From positions 1 to 64,000 of the forward strand of contig CALMED010000002.1 of the NCBI GenBank assembly GCA_937862815.1: a stretch of DNA of 64,000 nucleotides, given 5' to 3'. The position numbers were made by a program, and so were the translations under genes. How positions within the stretch are numbered: the stretch's first letter is position 1; every line of letters begins with the position of its first letter. Below, in pieces: positions 49,183 to 58,785 of this stretch. This stretch comes from an uncultured Chitinophagaceae bacterium. Lineage in GTDB: Bacteria > Bacteroidota > Bacteroidia > Chitinophagales > Chitinophagaceae. The notes below the pieces were generated by a model. That model saw only the letters and a list, made by a program, of their open reading frames with translations, did no database searches and was not told the DNA's origin.

Positions 49183-50205
49183 ATGAAAATAAACATGCAA
49201 TTGAAACGGATTTTTGCCACGGCGGTTCTCACGGGCGCCCTCACCGGTGCGCTGGCCCAGACCGATCCGCACTTTACGCAGAACTATACCTACCCCATGT
49301 ACATCAACCCGGCGCTTACCGGCGGGAGCGATGGCGACTACCGCGTGAGCGGCATCTACCGCAGCCAGTGGGGCAGCATCACCAACCCCTACCGCACCAC
49401 CGGCGTTTCCTTTGATGCCCGCACCAACGATAACATTGCCCTGGGCGTGAACATACTCAACCAGGCGGCCGGCGACGGCGGCTTCAACTACCTCAACGCC
49501 TACGCATCGGTGGCCTACACGGGCGTGAAGTTCGGGAAGGAAAACCGGCACCGGCTGGTGTTTGCCCTGCAGGGCGGACTCATCAACCGCCGGGTGGATC
49601 CCACCAAATTTAAGTGGGGCGAACAGTGGAATCCCATCACCGGCTACCAGCCCACCAATCCAACCACCGAAACCTTTGCCGCCACCCGCGCCAATACCCT
49701 GGACCTGGGCGCCGGTATGCTGTACTATGATGCGGCCCCCGATAAAAAAGCCAACGTCTTTGCCGGCGTGTCGGTTTTTCACCTCAACCGGCCGAAGGAT
49801 CCCTTCATTTCCACCGGCCAGGTGGAACCCTCCACCATCCCGCTGCGCTACGCGGTGCACGGCGGTGTGAGCTTCAATATTTCGGAACGCACCAGCTTTG
49901 TGCCCCACTTCCTGTACAACCGCCAGGGAACGGCGCAGGAGCAGATGCTGGGCGCCTACGTGCAACTGAACGTGAATAACGAGACCGACTTTATGTTTGG
50001 CGGGTATTACCGGCACCGCGACGCGGTGGCGCCCTTTGTGGGGGTGGACTGGCGCAACTTCCTCATTGGCGTAAGCTACGATGTGAACATTTCGCAGCTG
50101 GGCGCCATGACGCGGAACGTGAACAGCTTCGAACTCAGCCTCACCTACATCAAGCGCCGCGGCACCAAAGGCATATTTGATTTTATCCGCTGCCCCCGTC
50201 TGTAA
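49183..50205 (+). CDS. PorP/SprF family T9SS outer-membrane protein
   Basis: A 340-residue outer-membrane beta-barrel (signal MQLKRIFATAVLTGALTGALAQ). It begins its mature part with TDPHFTQNYTYPMYINPALTGG, the PorP/SprF hallmark, and continues with barrel strands. SprF-type proteins partner type B cargo and shuttle it after T9SS export. It lies 34 bp after the type B protein and 32 bp before the OmpA protein, a classical three-gene unit. ATG 49183 or 49195 are both possible starts. Confidence 0.93.
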   Translation: MKINMQLKRIFATAVLTGALTGALAQTDPHFTQNYTYPMYINPALTGGSDGDYRVSGIYRSQWGSITNPYRTTGVSFDARTNDNIALGVNILNQAAGDGGFNYLNAYASVAYTGVKFGKENRHRLVFALQGGLINRRVDPTKFKWGEQWNPITGYQPTNPTTETFAATRANTLDLGAGMLYYDAAPDKKANVFAGVSVFHLNRPKDPFISTGQVEPSTIPLRYAVHGGVSFNISERTSFVPHFLYNRQGTAQEQMLGAYVQLNVNNETDFMFGGYYRHRDAVAPFVGVDWRNFLIGVSYDVNISQLGAMTRNVNSFELSLTYIKRRGTKGIFDFIRCPRL

Positions 50206-50237
50206 ATCCATCCTGAACCCACCAACTGAATGATCGT

Positions 50238-52280
50238 ATGATCCAGCTCCGTTTCAAGCAAGCAACCATGTACAGTCTCTTTACCAAGTCAGCCGCGGTG
50301 CTGCTGCTCCTGTTTATCTGCTCTGTGCAGCAGGGCTACAGCCAGCTCGACAAGCGCCTGGCGCTGGCCGACCAGTATTTTGCCGCCGGCGAGTATTTCA
50401 CCGCGGCCCAGCTCTACGAACAGTTTCTCAACCCGCTGGAGAAGAATAAAACCATCGGCGGCTTTCCCGTCAACCCCCGCCGCAACGTGCAGGGCGGCAC
50501 GGGCAACACCGGCAGCCGCATGGACGTGCTGTTTAAGCAGGCCGACAGCTACCGGCTGGCATTTTACCTCCTCGAAGCATCGGCCCGGTACAAAGAATGT
50601 TTTGAAAAAGCACCCGATACCTACCCGGCGGCCTACTACTGGCATGCCGTATGCCAGCGGGGCCTGGGCTTTTATGATGTGGCGGCTGCCAGCCTGCAGA
50701 CCTTCCTGGACAAGTACGCCGCCGGCCAGCCGGCCCTGAAGCCGGCTGCGGAGGAGGAGTTCAAAACCCTGCAGTTCATCCGCTCGCAACTGAAGCGCCC
50801 CGATACCATCCTCTACCGCATCGGCAAGGCCAACGCCGCCTTTGGCGGGGAGAAAGGGGTGTTTGCGCCGCTGGCGGTTAGCGGTGACCGTTACCTGGTT
50901 ACCAGTACGCAAACGCTGAGCCAGGTGCCGGCGGGTACCAGCCCCTACCGCAATCGCCTGTTCTATGCCACCCGCTCCGGCGGCTCGCTGCAGCAACCCG
51001 AAACCGTACAGGTGGAGGGCCTGGATTCCACCAGCAACCAGGGCGCCGCCAGTCTGAGTGCCGACGGCCGGACCCTCTATTTCACCCAATGGAAAAAGGT
51101 GAACGGAGCCAACCAGTCGGCTATCTGGGTAGCCCGGAAAAAAGGCGATGGCTGGGAACAGCCGCAACTGCTGCAGTCGGTTAACACGGCCGGGTACAGC
51201 AGCAAGCAGCCCTTCTGCACCCCCGATGGCAAGTACCTCCTGTTTGCCTCGGACCGCCCGGGCGGGCAGGGCAAATGGGACCTCTGGATGGCGGTGCTGC
51301 AGCCCGATGGCAGCACCGGCACACCGGAGAACCTGGGGCCCAACATCAATACCGTGGGCGATGAGCAGGCGCCGTTTTACCACGCCACTTCCGGCACCCT
51401 GGTGTTTGCCACCAACGGGCGTACGGGCATGGGCGGCTTCGACCTGTTCCGGGCCAAAGGCTGGGGCACCGGCTGGGAACTGCCGGTGAACATGGGGTAT
51501 CCTGTGAATTCGACCCGCGATGACGTGTACTATTTTGTTTCGCAGCAGGGAGAACTGCTGCAGGATGGATTGATCAGCTCCGACCGCGGCTCCAATTGTT
51601 GCCTGGAGACTTACGCCGTGGATAAACAACCCAAGAAGCGCTTTGTGACGGGCGTGGTACGCGACTGTAACACCAACGAGCCCGTAAACGGCGCTGAGGT
51701 GGTGGTGGCCGATGGGGCAGGTGGTACGCAGCGGCTCTACACCAACAGCGAAGGGCAGTACCGCTTTGAGCTGAAAGGCGAGGCGCCGGCCCAGCAGCTG
51801 ACCATTAACCGCGAATACTACAAGGAAAAAATTACCGGCATCACCATCGGCCAAACCAATGAAGTGGATCCGCTCACCGACACGCTGTACAGCGAGCTGA
51901 TCTGCATGGAGAAGAAAGTGGTGATCAAACCCGAGGAAGTGGTGATCCTGTATTTTGATTTTGACAAGAGCGTGATCAAACCCCGCGGCCGGGAGCAGCT
52001 GGATTCAATCTATCAGGTGCTGGTGGACAACCCCTCCGCCACGATCCAGATTTCCGGTCACACCGACGGGCTGGGTTCCGTTGACTACAACCTGAAGCTG
52101 GGCGACCGCCGGGCGAAGGCCTGCGCCGACTACCTGATCCGCAAGGGCATTGCCGCCGAACGCATCAGCTTTGAAAGCTTCGGCAAATGCTGCCCCGTGG
52201 AGATGGAGCTGATCAACGGCCGCGACAATCCCGACGGACGCAGCCGCAACCGGCGGGCGCTGATTAACATTACGAAATAG
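50238..52280 (+). CDS. OmpA-family protein with PD40 repeats (PorE-like)
   Basis: A 680-residue exported protein. After the signal peptide (ending GYSQ) come TPR-like helices (~30-170), a WD40/PD40-type propeller (~210-450), a carboxypeptidase-regulatory-like beta domain (~470-555; TGVVRDCNTNEPVNGAEV) and a C-terminal OmpA peptidoglycan-binding domain (~580-680; LYFDFDKSVIKPRG…ISGHTDGLGS…RRALINITK). PorE-like proteins anchor T9SS components to peptidoglycan. Third gene of the type B cluster. Confidence 0.93.
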   Translation: MIQLRFKQATMYSLFTKSAAVLLLLFICSVQQGYSQLDKRLALADQYFAAGEYFTAAQLYEQFLNPLEKNKTIGGFPVNPRRNVQGGTGNTGSRMDVLFKQADSYRLAFYLLEASARYKECFEKAPDTYPAAYYWHAVCQRGLGFYDVAAASLQTFLDKYAAGQPALKPAAEEEFKTLQFIRSQLKRPDTILYRIGKANAAFGGEKGVFAPLAVSGDRYLVTSTQTLSQVPAGTSPYRNRLFYATRSGGSLQQPETVQVEGLDSTSNQGAASLSADGRTLYFTQWKKVNGANQSAIWVARKKGDGWEQPQLLQSVNTAGYSSKQPFCTPDGKYLLFASDRPGGQGKWDLWMAVLQPDGSTGTPENLGPNINTVGDEQAPFYHATSGTLVFATNGRTGMGGFDLFRAKGWGTGWELPVNMGYPVNSTRDDVYYFVSQQGELLQDGLISSDRGSNCCLETYAVDKQPKKRFVTGVVRDCNTNEPVNGAEVVVADGAGGTQRLYTNSEGQYRFELKGEAPAQQLTINREYYKEKITGITIGQTNEVDPLTDTLYSELICMEKKVVIKPEEVVILYFDFDKSVIKPRGREQLDSIYQVLVDNPSATIQISGHTDGLGSVDYNLKLGDRRAKACADYLIRKGIAAERISFESFGKCCPVEMELINGRDNPDGRSRNRRALINITK

Positions 52281-52300
52281 GGGGTACGCCTCCTCAGGAA

Positions 52301-52330
52301 AATCCCCCGGTAATGCCGGGGGATTTTTTT
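52301..52330 (+). terminator. Terminator of the T9SS type B cluster
   Basis: AATCCCCCGG-TAATG-CCGGGGGATT followed by T6, a perfect 10-bp stem. Confidence 0.9.
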
Positions 52331-52489
52331 TGATAATGTTGATGATACCGTAACGGTCCCGCTCCTGAAAAAGGTCTTATATTTAAACTTTCTAACACTG
52401 AGTTTTCTTCCTGTCCTACCTGAAGCCACTTCCGCTCAACCTTTCGACGCCCGACGATTGTATAAAAGCAGTATTAAAAAATAATACCA

Positions 52490-55400
52490 ATGCAGTTTGT
52501 GTGTCAAGTTGTTTTCCGGTTGGCGGATACCTTCCGGCGGTCCTTTATAACGGGGGGGCGTTTGTGTTTTTTTGCAGGGAGCATACTGTTTGCTGCCACA
52601 ACCACAACGCTCCCTGCATGGGGACAGCCCGGTGCCAGCCAGTGGACCTGGATGGGGGGTGATTCCACCAGTTTCCCTAATGAGCTGCTGGGGGAGTATG
52701 GGTCAGGGCCCAACGCCATACCCGGTGCTCGGACTCGTTCGGTAACATGGACGGATGCATCCGGTAACTACTGGCTGTTTAGCGGAAACGGGTACGACGG
52801 AGTGGGCAACAATGGGTTGCTGAACGATTTATGGCGCTACAACCCGCAGACCCGGCGGTGGACCTGGGTGAGTGGCACCGACCGGGTGAACCAGCAGGGC
52901 GTGTACGGCACCCGCGGGGTGGCAGCACCGGCTAACCGTCCCGGCGGACGGCAGGGCGCGGTGGGCTGGACGGATGCGGCAGGAAATCTCTGGCTCTTTG
53001 GCGGCCAGGGGTACGGTACCACCACCACCCTGGCCTTTCTGAACGATTTGTGGCGGTACAACCCGCTTACCAACGAGTGGACCTGGATGACAGGTGTTTC
53101 CATCAATAACCCGGGGGGAACCTATGGCACCCGGGGTGTTCCGGCCACCACCAACACCCCCGGCTCCCGGAATTTTGCCGTGAGCTGGACGGATGCAGCC
53201 GGCAATTTCTGGTTATTTGGCGGGGTATCCACTGCCCGCTTCAACGACCTGTGGCGCTACAACCCGTCTACCAACCAGTGGACCTGGATCAGCGGCAGTA
53301 ACACCAACAACCAGCGGGGTACCTATGGCACCAGGGGACTGCCGTCTGCCGGCAACATCCCGGGAGCCCGGAGTGAAGCCGTTTCCTGGATGGACCCCTT
53401 GGGTAATTTATGGTTGATGGGCGGGGTAGCTTATGATGCAAATGGGAATCTCAGTTTCATCAACGATTTGTGGCAATACGCCCCGGCAACCGATGTGTGG
53501 ACCTGGGTAAGCGGGAACAACCTGGTGAACCAGGCAGGCGTTTATGGCACCAAAGGCACAGCTGCTGCCGCCAACGTGCCGGGGGCAAGGGCGGGAGGTG
53601 TGGCATGGACGGATGCCGCCGGTCTCTGGCTGATGGGCGGGAGGACTTCCGGTTATTTCAATGACGTATGGCGGTTTAACCCGCAAACAGGGGAATGGGT
53701 ATGGGTCAGCGGCGCCAACACGTTGAACCAACCACCGGAATATGGTACCCGTTCCGTTCCGGCACCGGCCAACATACCCGGGGCGCGGGAGGGCATGCAC
53801 CTGTGGACTGACGCAACGGGCATCCCACACCTGTTTGGCGGCCTCGGGGTGAACAGCCGCAGCACTGCGGCCTTTCTCAACGACCTGTGGAGTTACAATC
53901 CTGCCACCAACCAGTGGACCTGGACCGGCGGGACCAATGTTCCCTTTGAAACAGGACGCTATGGCACGCGAGGTGTTGCCGATGCCGGCAATATGCCCGG
54001 CGGACGGAACGGCGCCATCAGCTGGACCGACGACAACAACAATTTCTGGCTCTGGGGCGGCAACGGCTTTGCCTCGCTGGGCAACACCGGCTTCCTGAAC
54101 GATCTGTGGCAGTACAATGCAACAACGGGTAAATGGACCTGGGTCAGCGGTAGCAACCTGGTGAATCCGGGTGGGGTTTACGGCACCCGCGGCGTAGCCG
54201 GTCCCAACAACATCCCGGGCGGCCGGCAATCGTCGGCCACCTGGCGGGATGCCGCCGGCCAGGTATGGATCATGGGCGGCGTGAGTACGGCCTACTTCAA
54301 CGACCTCTGGCGGTACAACCCGGGGACCAACCAGTGGACCTGGATCAACGGCAGCAACGGCGGTAATCCCACCGGTAACTATGGAACCATTGAGGTGCCG
54401 GCAACCACCAATATTCCCGGCGGCCGGCGGGCGCCTGCTTTCTGGAAAGACACCTTGGGTAATTTTTGGCTGCTGGGCGGCCTGGGCCGGAACAATACCG
54501 GCCAGACCGGACTGCTGAACGATCTCTGGAGGTACGATCCCCCCACCAACCTGTGGACCTGGATGAGCGGCAGTGCAGCCATCAGCCAGGCGTCGGTATA
54601 TGGCACGCAGGGGGTGGCCGGCTCGGGTAAACCCGGCAGCCGGGAGGCGGCCACCTGCTGGACCGACCGGGAGGGTAACTTCTGGCTGTTTGGCGGTACC
54701 GGCTTCGACGGCCTTGGTACCCAGGGTTTGCTCAACGACTTGTGGAAATTTCAGCCGGCCACCAACCAATGGACCTGGGTGGGAGGTGCAACAGTGGCCA
54801 ATCGTACAGGCCTGTACGGCACCCAGGGCGTAGCTGCTGCCACCAACTTCCCCGGTGCCCGGCAGGGCGCCCTCAGCTGGACCGACAAATACGGCAATCT
54901 ATGGATGATGGGGGGCAACGGGTTCGGGGCAACCGGTGCGGCCGACCAGCTGCAGGACCTCTGGAAGTATGATCCAGAATCCAATACCTGGACATGGATA
55001 AGTGGCAGCGAAACCACTTTTCCTTCCTTCGATTTTGGTATAGCACAAACACCCTCTCCCTTCAACCAACCGCCGGCACGTAACAACAGTATAGGGTGGA
55101 TGGACTCGGCATCCAACCTCTGGATGATGGGGGGCAACATGCGCTACAATAATTCCAATACGTTCACCCAGAACAATGACCTCTGGCGCTATACGGTGCC
55201 TTGTGAGGCAAAGGCGCGGTTCAGCATCAATGATACGGTGCAGTGTTTTGCAGGTCATTCTTTCGCTTTCAGCAATACCAGTTCGGCCAATGCCCGTACG
55301 CTCAGCTACCAGTGGGATTTTGGGGATGGCACCACTTCCGCCGCCGCCCAACCCGTACACCAGTATGCCCAGCCGGGCACCTATACCGTACGGCTGCGGG

Positions 55401-57739
55401 CCATCACCGAATTCTGCTCCGATGAGCAGGTGCAAACCATCCGTGTCGTCAGTCCGCCTGCCACCATTGCAATCACCGGCGACCTCAGTTTTTGCGAAGG
55501 GAGCGCCGTGCGGCTGGCCGCACCCCGGGATCAAGCCTACGGCTACCAGTGGTACCGGGATGATGCGGTGATACCGCTGGCAACTGATTCGGTATTCACA
55601 GCCACCACCACCGGGGTCTACCGGGTTGAAGTGCGAACGTCGCTTCCTGCCTGCAGCACCCTGTCTGCACCCGTGCAGGTAACCGTGCGCCCCCTTCCGG
55701 CAGCACCGGCCGGTACTTCGCCGCAAACCTTCTGCAACACCGCCCTGGTGGATGCGCTACAGGCCACCGGCAATGCCCTGCAGTGGTACACCGCCGCGAC
55801 CGGGGGCGCACCGCTTCCTGCAAACCAATTGCTGGCAGACGGGACCACCTATTATGCCAGCCAGGTTGTGAACGGTTGTGAAAGTAGGGAGCGCCTGCCT
55901 GTATTGGTACGCATCACCGCACCGCAGGAGCCTGCCGGCGATAGTGTTCAGTTTTTCTGCAACAGCGCTCTGCTCAACAACCTGCAGGCTGCCGGCTCTG
56001 GTATCCGTTGGTATGCATCGGCAACGGGAGGCACTTCCCTGCCGGGGTCAACCGCGCTGGCCAATAACACCTTTTATTTTGCATCGCAAACAACGGATGG
56101 ATGCGAAGGCCTGCCCCGCCTGGCCGTGCGGGCTGTTATCCGCTCCACCCCATCGCCCTCCGGCCCGGCTGACCAATCCTTTTGCGGTGCAGCCGTTGTG
56201 GGCAGTCTGCAGGTTACCGGCGGCGGCATCCGATGGTACGCTGCACCAACGGGCGGCAGTCCGCTTGCAACCGGAACCTCCCTCAGCAGCGGCGCCATCT
56301 ACTATGCTTCGCAAACACTGGAGGGTTGCGAAAGCGCCAACCGCCTGGGCGTAACCGTCTCCATCACCCCGCTGCCCGCTGCCCCCGCCGGTGCTGCCAG
56401 CCAGTCCTTCTGCAACATGGCAACAGTGGCAGACCTGCAGGCCACCGGTACAGGACTGCGGTGGTATCCCGGTGCTGCGGCCACCAATGAATTGCCGGTC
56501 TCCACGCCCCTGGTAAGCGGACAAACCTATTATGCCACACAAACCATCAATGGCTGTGAAGGAGCCCAGCGGTTAGCCGTAACCGTTACCATCACCCAGG
56601 TGCCGGCCCCGGCCGGTGAACCGCTGCAGGTATTCTGCCAGGGAGCCACCGTGGCACAGCTCGTAGCCTCCGGCAGCGCTTTACGTTGGTATGGAACGGC
56701 TGCGGGCACAACCGAACTTCCACCTGCAACTGTTTTGGTGAGCGGCCAGACCTACTACGCCACCCAGTTGCTGAATGGCTGCGAAAGTGCGGAACGGTTG
56801 GGTGTGCGTGTTGCCCTGCTGATCACACCTGCACCAGCAGGTGCTGCGGCACAAAGTTTTTGTCAGTCTGCTACCGTGGCCGACCTGCAGGCTGCCGGCA
56901 CCGACCTGCGCTGGTATACAACAGCCTCCGGCGGAACTTCGCTTGCTCTCTCGGCTCCGCTCGTAAACGGGGCTGCCTATTATGCTTCGCAAACACGGGA
57001 GGGTTGTGAAAGCGGATCCCGGCTGGCTGTTTCGGTTACTGTAACCGCGTTACCACCGGCGCCCACCGGAACTGCGGCTCAGAGTTTCTGCTCCCCGGCC
57101 ACCGTAGCCCAGCTGCTGGCTGCCGGAACGGACATCCGGTGGTATGCGGAGCCCTCCGGAGGAACCCCGCTTGCCGTTGGTACATCGCTCCTCAACGGAA
57201 CCACGTACCACGCCTCCCAGCGAGCCGGCACCTGCGAGAGCGCCAGCCGTTTGGCGGTAACAGTAACCGTGCGCCCCAGCCCACCACGCCCCCTCATTAC
57301 CGTCAACGGGTTTGACCTTATATCCAGCAGTGCGTCCGGCAATCAGTGGTTCCTCAACGGACTGCCGTTGACAGGTGCTACTGATTCGATCTACCGTCCG
57401 AAGCAATCGGGCACTTACAGCCTGCAGGTTACGCTGAATGGTTGCGCAAGTCCGCCGGCCGACGGGGTGAACTATGTGCTGAACCGATCTCTGGGCTTTG
57501 TGCGCCTGGCGCCCAACCCGGTGCAGGAGCAGCTGGTGGTGACCTGGATGTTGCCCGACGACCGGGTGCTCAACGCCCGCATTGTGGGCAGCGGGGGGCA
57601 GGTTCTCCGGAGTTATTCTAACCTCCGGAGCGGCGACCGCCTGCCGGTGGGCGACCTCCCTCCCGGCCCCTACTGGCTGCACCTGCTGGGCGCCGATGGT
57701 TCCACCCGCAAGGTGCTGCCCTTCATAAAAGGAAGATAA
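52490..57739 (+). CDS. Giant kelch-PKD-Ig surface protein with T9SS type A sorting domain
   Basis: A 1749-residue secreted protein. Signal peptide to ~46; about twelve kelch-type units of ~70 residues (each with NDLWRYNP and WTWVSG-like blocks, ~47-905) forming one or more propellers; a PKD domain (~905-988; YQWDFGDGTTS); an Ig-like domain; seven ~75-residue Ig-like repeats (~1068-1600; FC…LRWY…YYASQT…CES); a further Ig-like stretch; and a C-terminal ~80-residue type A domain (LAPNPVQEQLVV). Probably a large adhesin or glycan-binding protein. It is preceded by a terminator. Confidence 0.9.
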   Translation: MQFVCQVVFRLADTFRRSFITGGRLCFFAGSILFAATTTTLPAWGQPGASQWTWMGGDSTSFPNELLGEYGSGPNAIPGARTRSVTWTDASGNYWLFSGNGYDGVGNNGLLNDLWRYNPQTRRWTWVSGTDRVNQQGVYGTRGVAAPANRPGGRQGAVGWTDAAGNLWLFGGQGYGTTTTLAFLNDLWRYNPLTNEWTWMTGVSINNPGGTYGTRGVPATTNTPGSRNFAVSWTDAAGNFWLFGGVSTARFNDLWRYNPSTNQWTWISGSNTNNQRGTYGTRGLPSAGNIPGARSEAVSWMDPLGNLWLMGGVAYDANGNLSFINDLWQYAPATDVWTWVSGNNLVNQAGVYGTKGTAAAANVPGARAGGVAWTDAAGLWLMGGRTSGYFNDVWRFNPQTGEWVWVSGANTLNQPPEYGTRSVPAPANIPGAREGMHLWTDATGIPHLFGGLGVNSRSTAAFLNDLWSYNPATNQWTWTGGTNVPFETGRYGTRGVADAGNMPGGRNGAISWTDDNNNFWLWGGNGFASLGNTGFLNDLWQYNATTGKWTWVSGSNLVNPGGVYGTRGVAGPNNIPGGRQSSATWRDAAGQVWIMGGVSTAYFNDLWRYNPGTNQWTWINGSNGGNPTGNYGTIEVPATTNIPGGRRAPAFWKDTLGNFWLLGGLGRNNTGQTGLLNDLWRYDPPTNLWTWMSGSAAISQASVYGTQGVAGSGKPGSREAATCWTDREGNFWLFGGTGFDGLGTQGLLNDLWKFQPATNQWTWVGGATVANRTGLYGTQGVAAATNFPGARQGALSWTDKYGNLWMMGGNGFGATGAADQLQDLWKYDPESNTWTWISGSETTFPSFDFGIAQTPSPFNQPPARNNSIGWMDSASNLWMMGGNMRYNNSNTFTQNNDLWRYTVPCEAKARFSINDTVQCFAGHSFAFSNTSSANARTLSYQWDFGDGTTSAAAQPVHQYAQPGTYTVRLRAITEFCSDEQVQTIRVVSPPATIAITGDLSFCEGSAVRLAAPRDQAYGYQWYRDDAVIPLATDSVFTATTTGVYRVEVRTSLPACSTLSAPVQVTVRPLPAAPAGTSPQTFCNTALVDALQATGNALQWYTAATGGAPLPANQLLADGTTYYASQVVNGCESRERLPVLVRITAPQEPAGDSVQFFCNSALLNNLQAAGSGIRWYASATGGTSLPGSTALANNTFYFASQTTDGCEGLPRLAVRAVIRSTPSPSGPADQSFCGAAVVGSLQVTGGGIRWYAAPTGGSPLATGTSLSSGAIYYASQTLEGCESANRLGVTVSITPLPAAPAGAASQSFCNMATVADLQATGTGLRWYPGAAATNELPVSTPLVSGQTYYATQTINGCEGAQRLAVTVTITQVPAPAGEPLQVFCQGATVAQLVASGSALRWYGTAAGTTELPPATVLVSGQTYYATQLLNGCESAERLGVRVALLITPAPAGAAAQSFCQSATVADLQAAGTDLRWYTTASGGTSLALSAPLVNGAAYYASQTREGCESGSRLAVSVTVTALPPAPTGTAAQSFCSPATVAQLLAAGTDIRWYAEPSGGTPLAVGTSLLNGTTYHASQRAGTCESASRLAVTVTVRPSPPRPLITVNGFDLISSSASGNQWFLNGLPLTGATDSIYRPKQSGTYSLQVTLNGCASPPADGVNYVLNRSLGFVRLAPNPVQEQLVVTWMLPDDRVLNARIVGSGGQVLRSYSNLRSGDRLPVGDLPPGPYWLHLLGADGSTRKVLPFIKGR

Positions 57740-57800
57740 TCCGGTCCGCAAATAGGCTGCTATCTGCCTGTGTTTCTTTACACCAGAAAAACGGACCGAT

Positions 57801-58235
57801 ATGCAGCCTGTTTCTTTTCCTTTCGCCCATCAATGCTTTTTCCGCCTGTACCGCGGCCAGACCCCCATGGCCCTCGTGGAAGCCGAGGAGGCCGTTACCC
57901 CTGCCGAGTGCTACCAGGCGCTGAACCACCGCAGCCGCCTGCACTTTACCCGCCCGCTCGTGCTGCACTTTGAATGCCCCGAGGCGGCCACGCCCGTGTG
58001 GTTTGGCTTCGCCTTTGACGTGGAAGTGCTGGTGGTAGGCACCGACGGCATCATCCACAAAATCTATCCCGTTCCCCGCCACCGCGAGGGCGACGGCTTT
58101 TTTGTACAGTTTTTCAGCGAATACGCCTGCGCCATCCTGGTACCATCCGGCTTCTGCCGCGAGTGGAATGTACAGGAAGGGGTCACCTGCCTGCGCCGCA
58201 TCCGCACCGCCCGCTATGCCACGCAAACGGCATAA
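57801..58235 (+). CDS. Conserved hypothetical protein, DUF192-like
   Basis: A 144-residue soluble protein. The central part (VWFGFAFDVEVLVVGTDGIIHKIYPV…FSEYACAILVPSGFCREWNVQEG) fits the strand and loop order of DUF192, a small beta-rich domain of unknown function, though similarity is weak. Four cysteines are present. No signal peptide. It stands alone between the giant surface protein and the exported nuclease. Confidence 0.55.
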   Translation: MQPVSFPFAHQCFFRLYRGQTPMALVEAEEAVTPAECYQALNHRSRLHFTRPLVLHFECPEAATPVWFGFAFDVEVLVVGTDGIIHKIYPVPRHREGDGFFVQFFSEYACAILVPSGFCREWNVQEGVTCLRRIRTARYATQTA

Positions 58236-58274
58236 ACCGGGGCCAATGGCCGTTGCAACCTAATTTTACACCCT

Positions 58275-58754
58275 ATGAAGGTTCCCTTTCTGTTTGTACT
58301 CTTTCTGTGCCTGTTGGCCGCCGCTTCCCCGCTGCCGGCCCAGCAGGTGCTCCGGGGCCGTGCGGTTAAAATCCTCGATGGTGACACGTTTGACCTGCTC
58401 ACCGCCGCCGGCACCTTCCGCATCCGCCTCAACGGCATTGACTGTCCCGAAAAAGGTCAGCCCTACTCCCGGAAAGCCACCGACGCCCTGGGACGGCTGT
58501 GCCAGGGGCAGGAGCTTACCGTGAGGTTCCGGTCCAAAGACCGCAACGGACGGGTGCTGGGGGATGTATTTACTCCCGCGGATAACTGGTTGAACCTGCG
58601 CCTGGTGGAAGAAGGCTGGGCCTGGCATTTTAAACGCTATTCCTCCAACCGGCAACTGGCCGCCGCCGAAACCGCCGCCCGCCGCCGGAGGGCAGGACTG
58701 TGGCAGGACCGCAACCCCATTGCGCCCTGGGACTGGCGGCGGGGAAAGCGGTAA
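58275..58754 (+). CDS. Exported thermonuclease-family protein (SNase-like)
   Basis: A 159-residue exported nuclease (signal MKVPFLFVLFLCLLAAASPLPAQQ). The OB-fold has the staphylococcal nuclease residues: ILDGDTFDLL, RLNGIDCPE (Arg and Glu) and DRNGRVLGDV (second Arg). It would degrade DNA/RNA in the periplasm or outside for nutrients or biofilm remodelling. Ends with WRRGKR. Confidence 0.93.
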   Translation: MKVPFLFVLFLCLLAAASPLPAQQVLRGRAVKILDGDTFDLLTAAGTFRIRLNGIDCPEKGQPYSRKATDALGRLCQGQELTVRFRSKDRNGRVLGDVFTPADNWLNLRLVEEGWAWHFKRYSSNRQLAAAETAARRRRAGLWQDRNPIAPWDWRRGKR

Positions 58755-58785
58755 AGAAAATTTCCAGCAGTTTTATTGTAATTCC

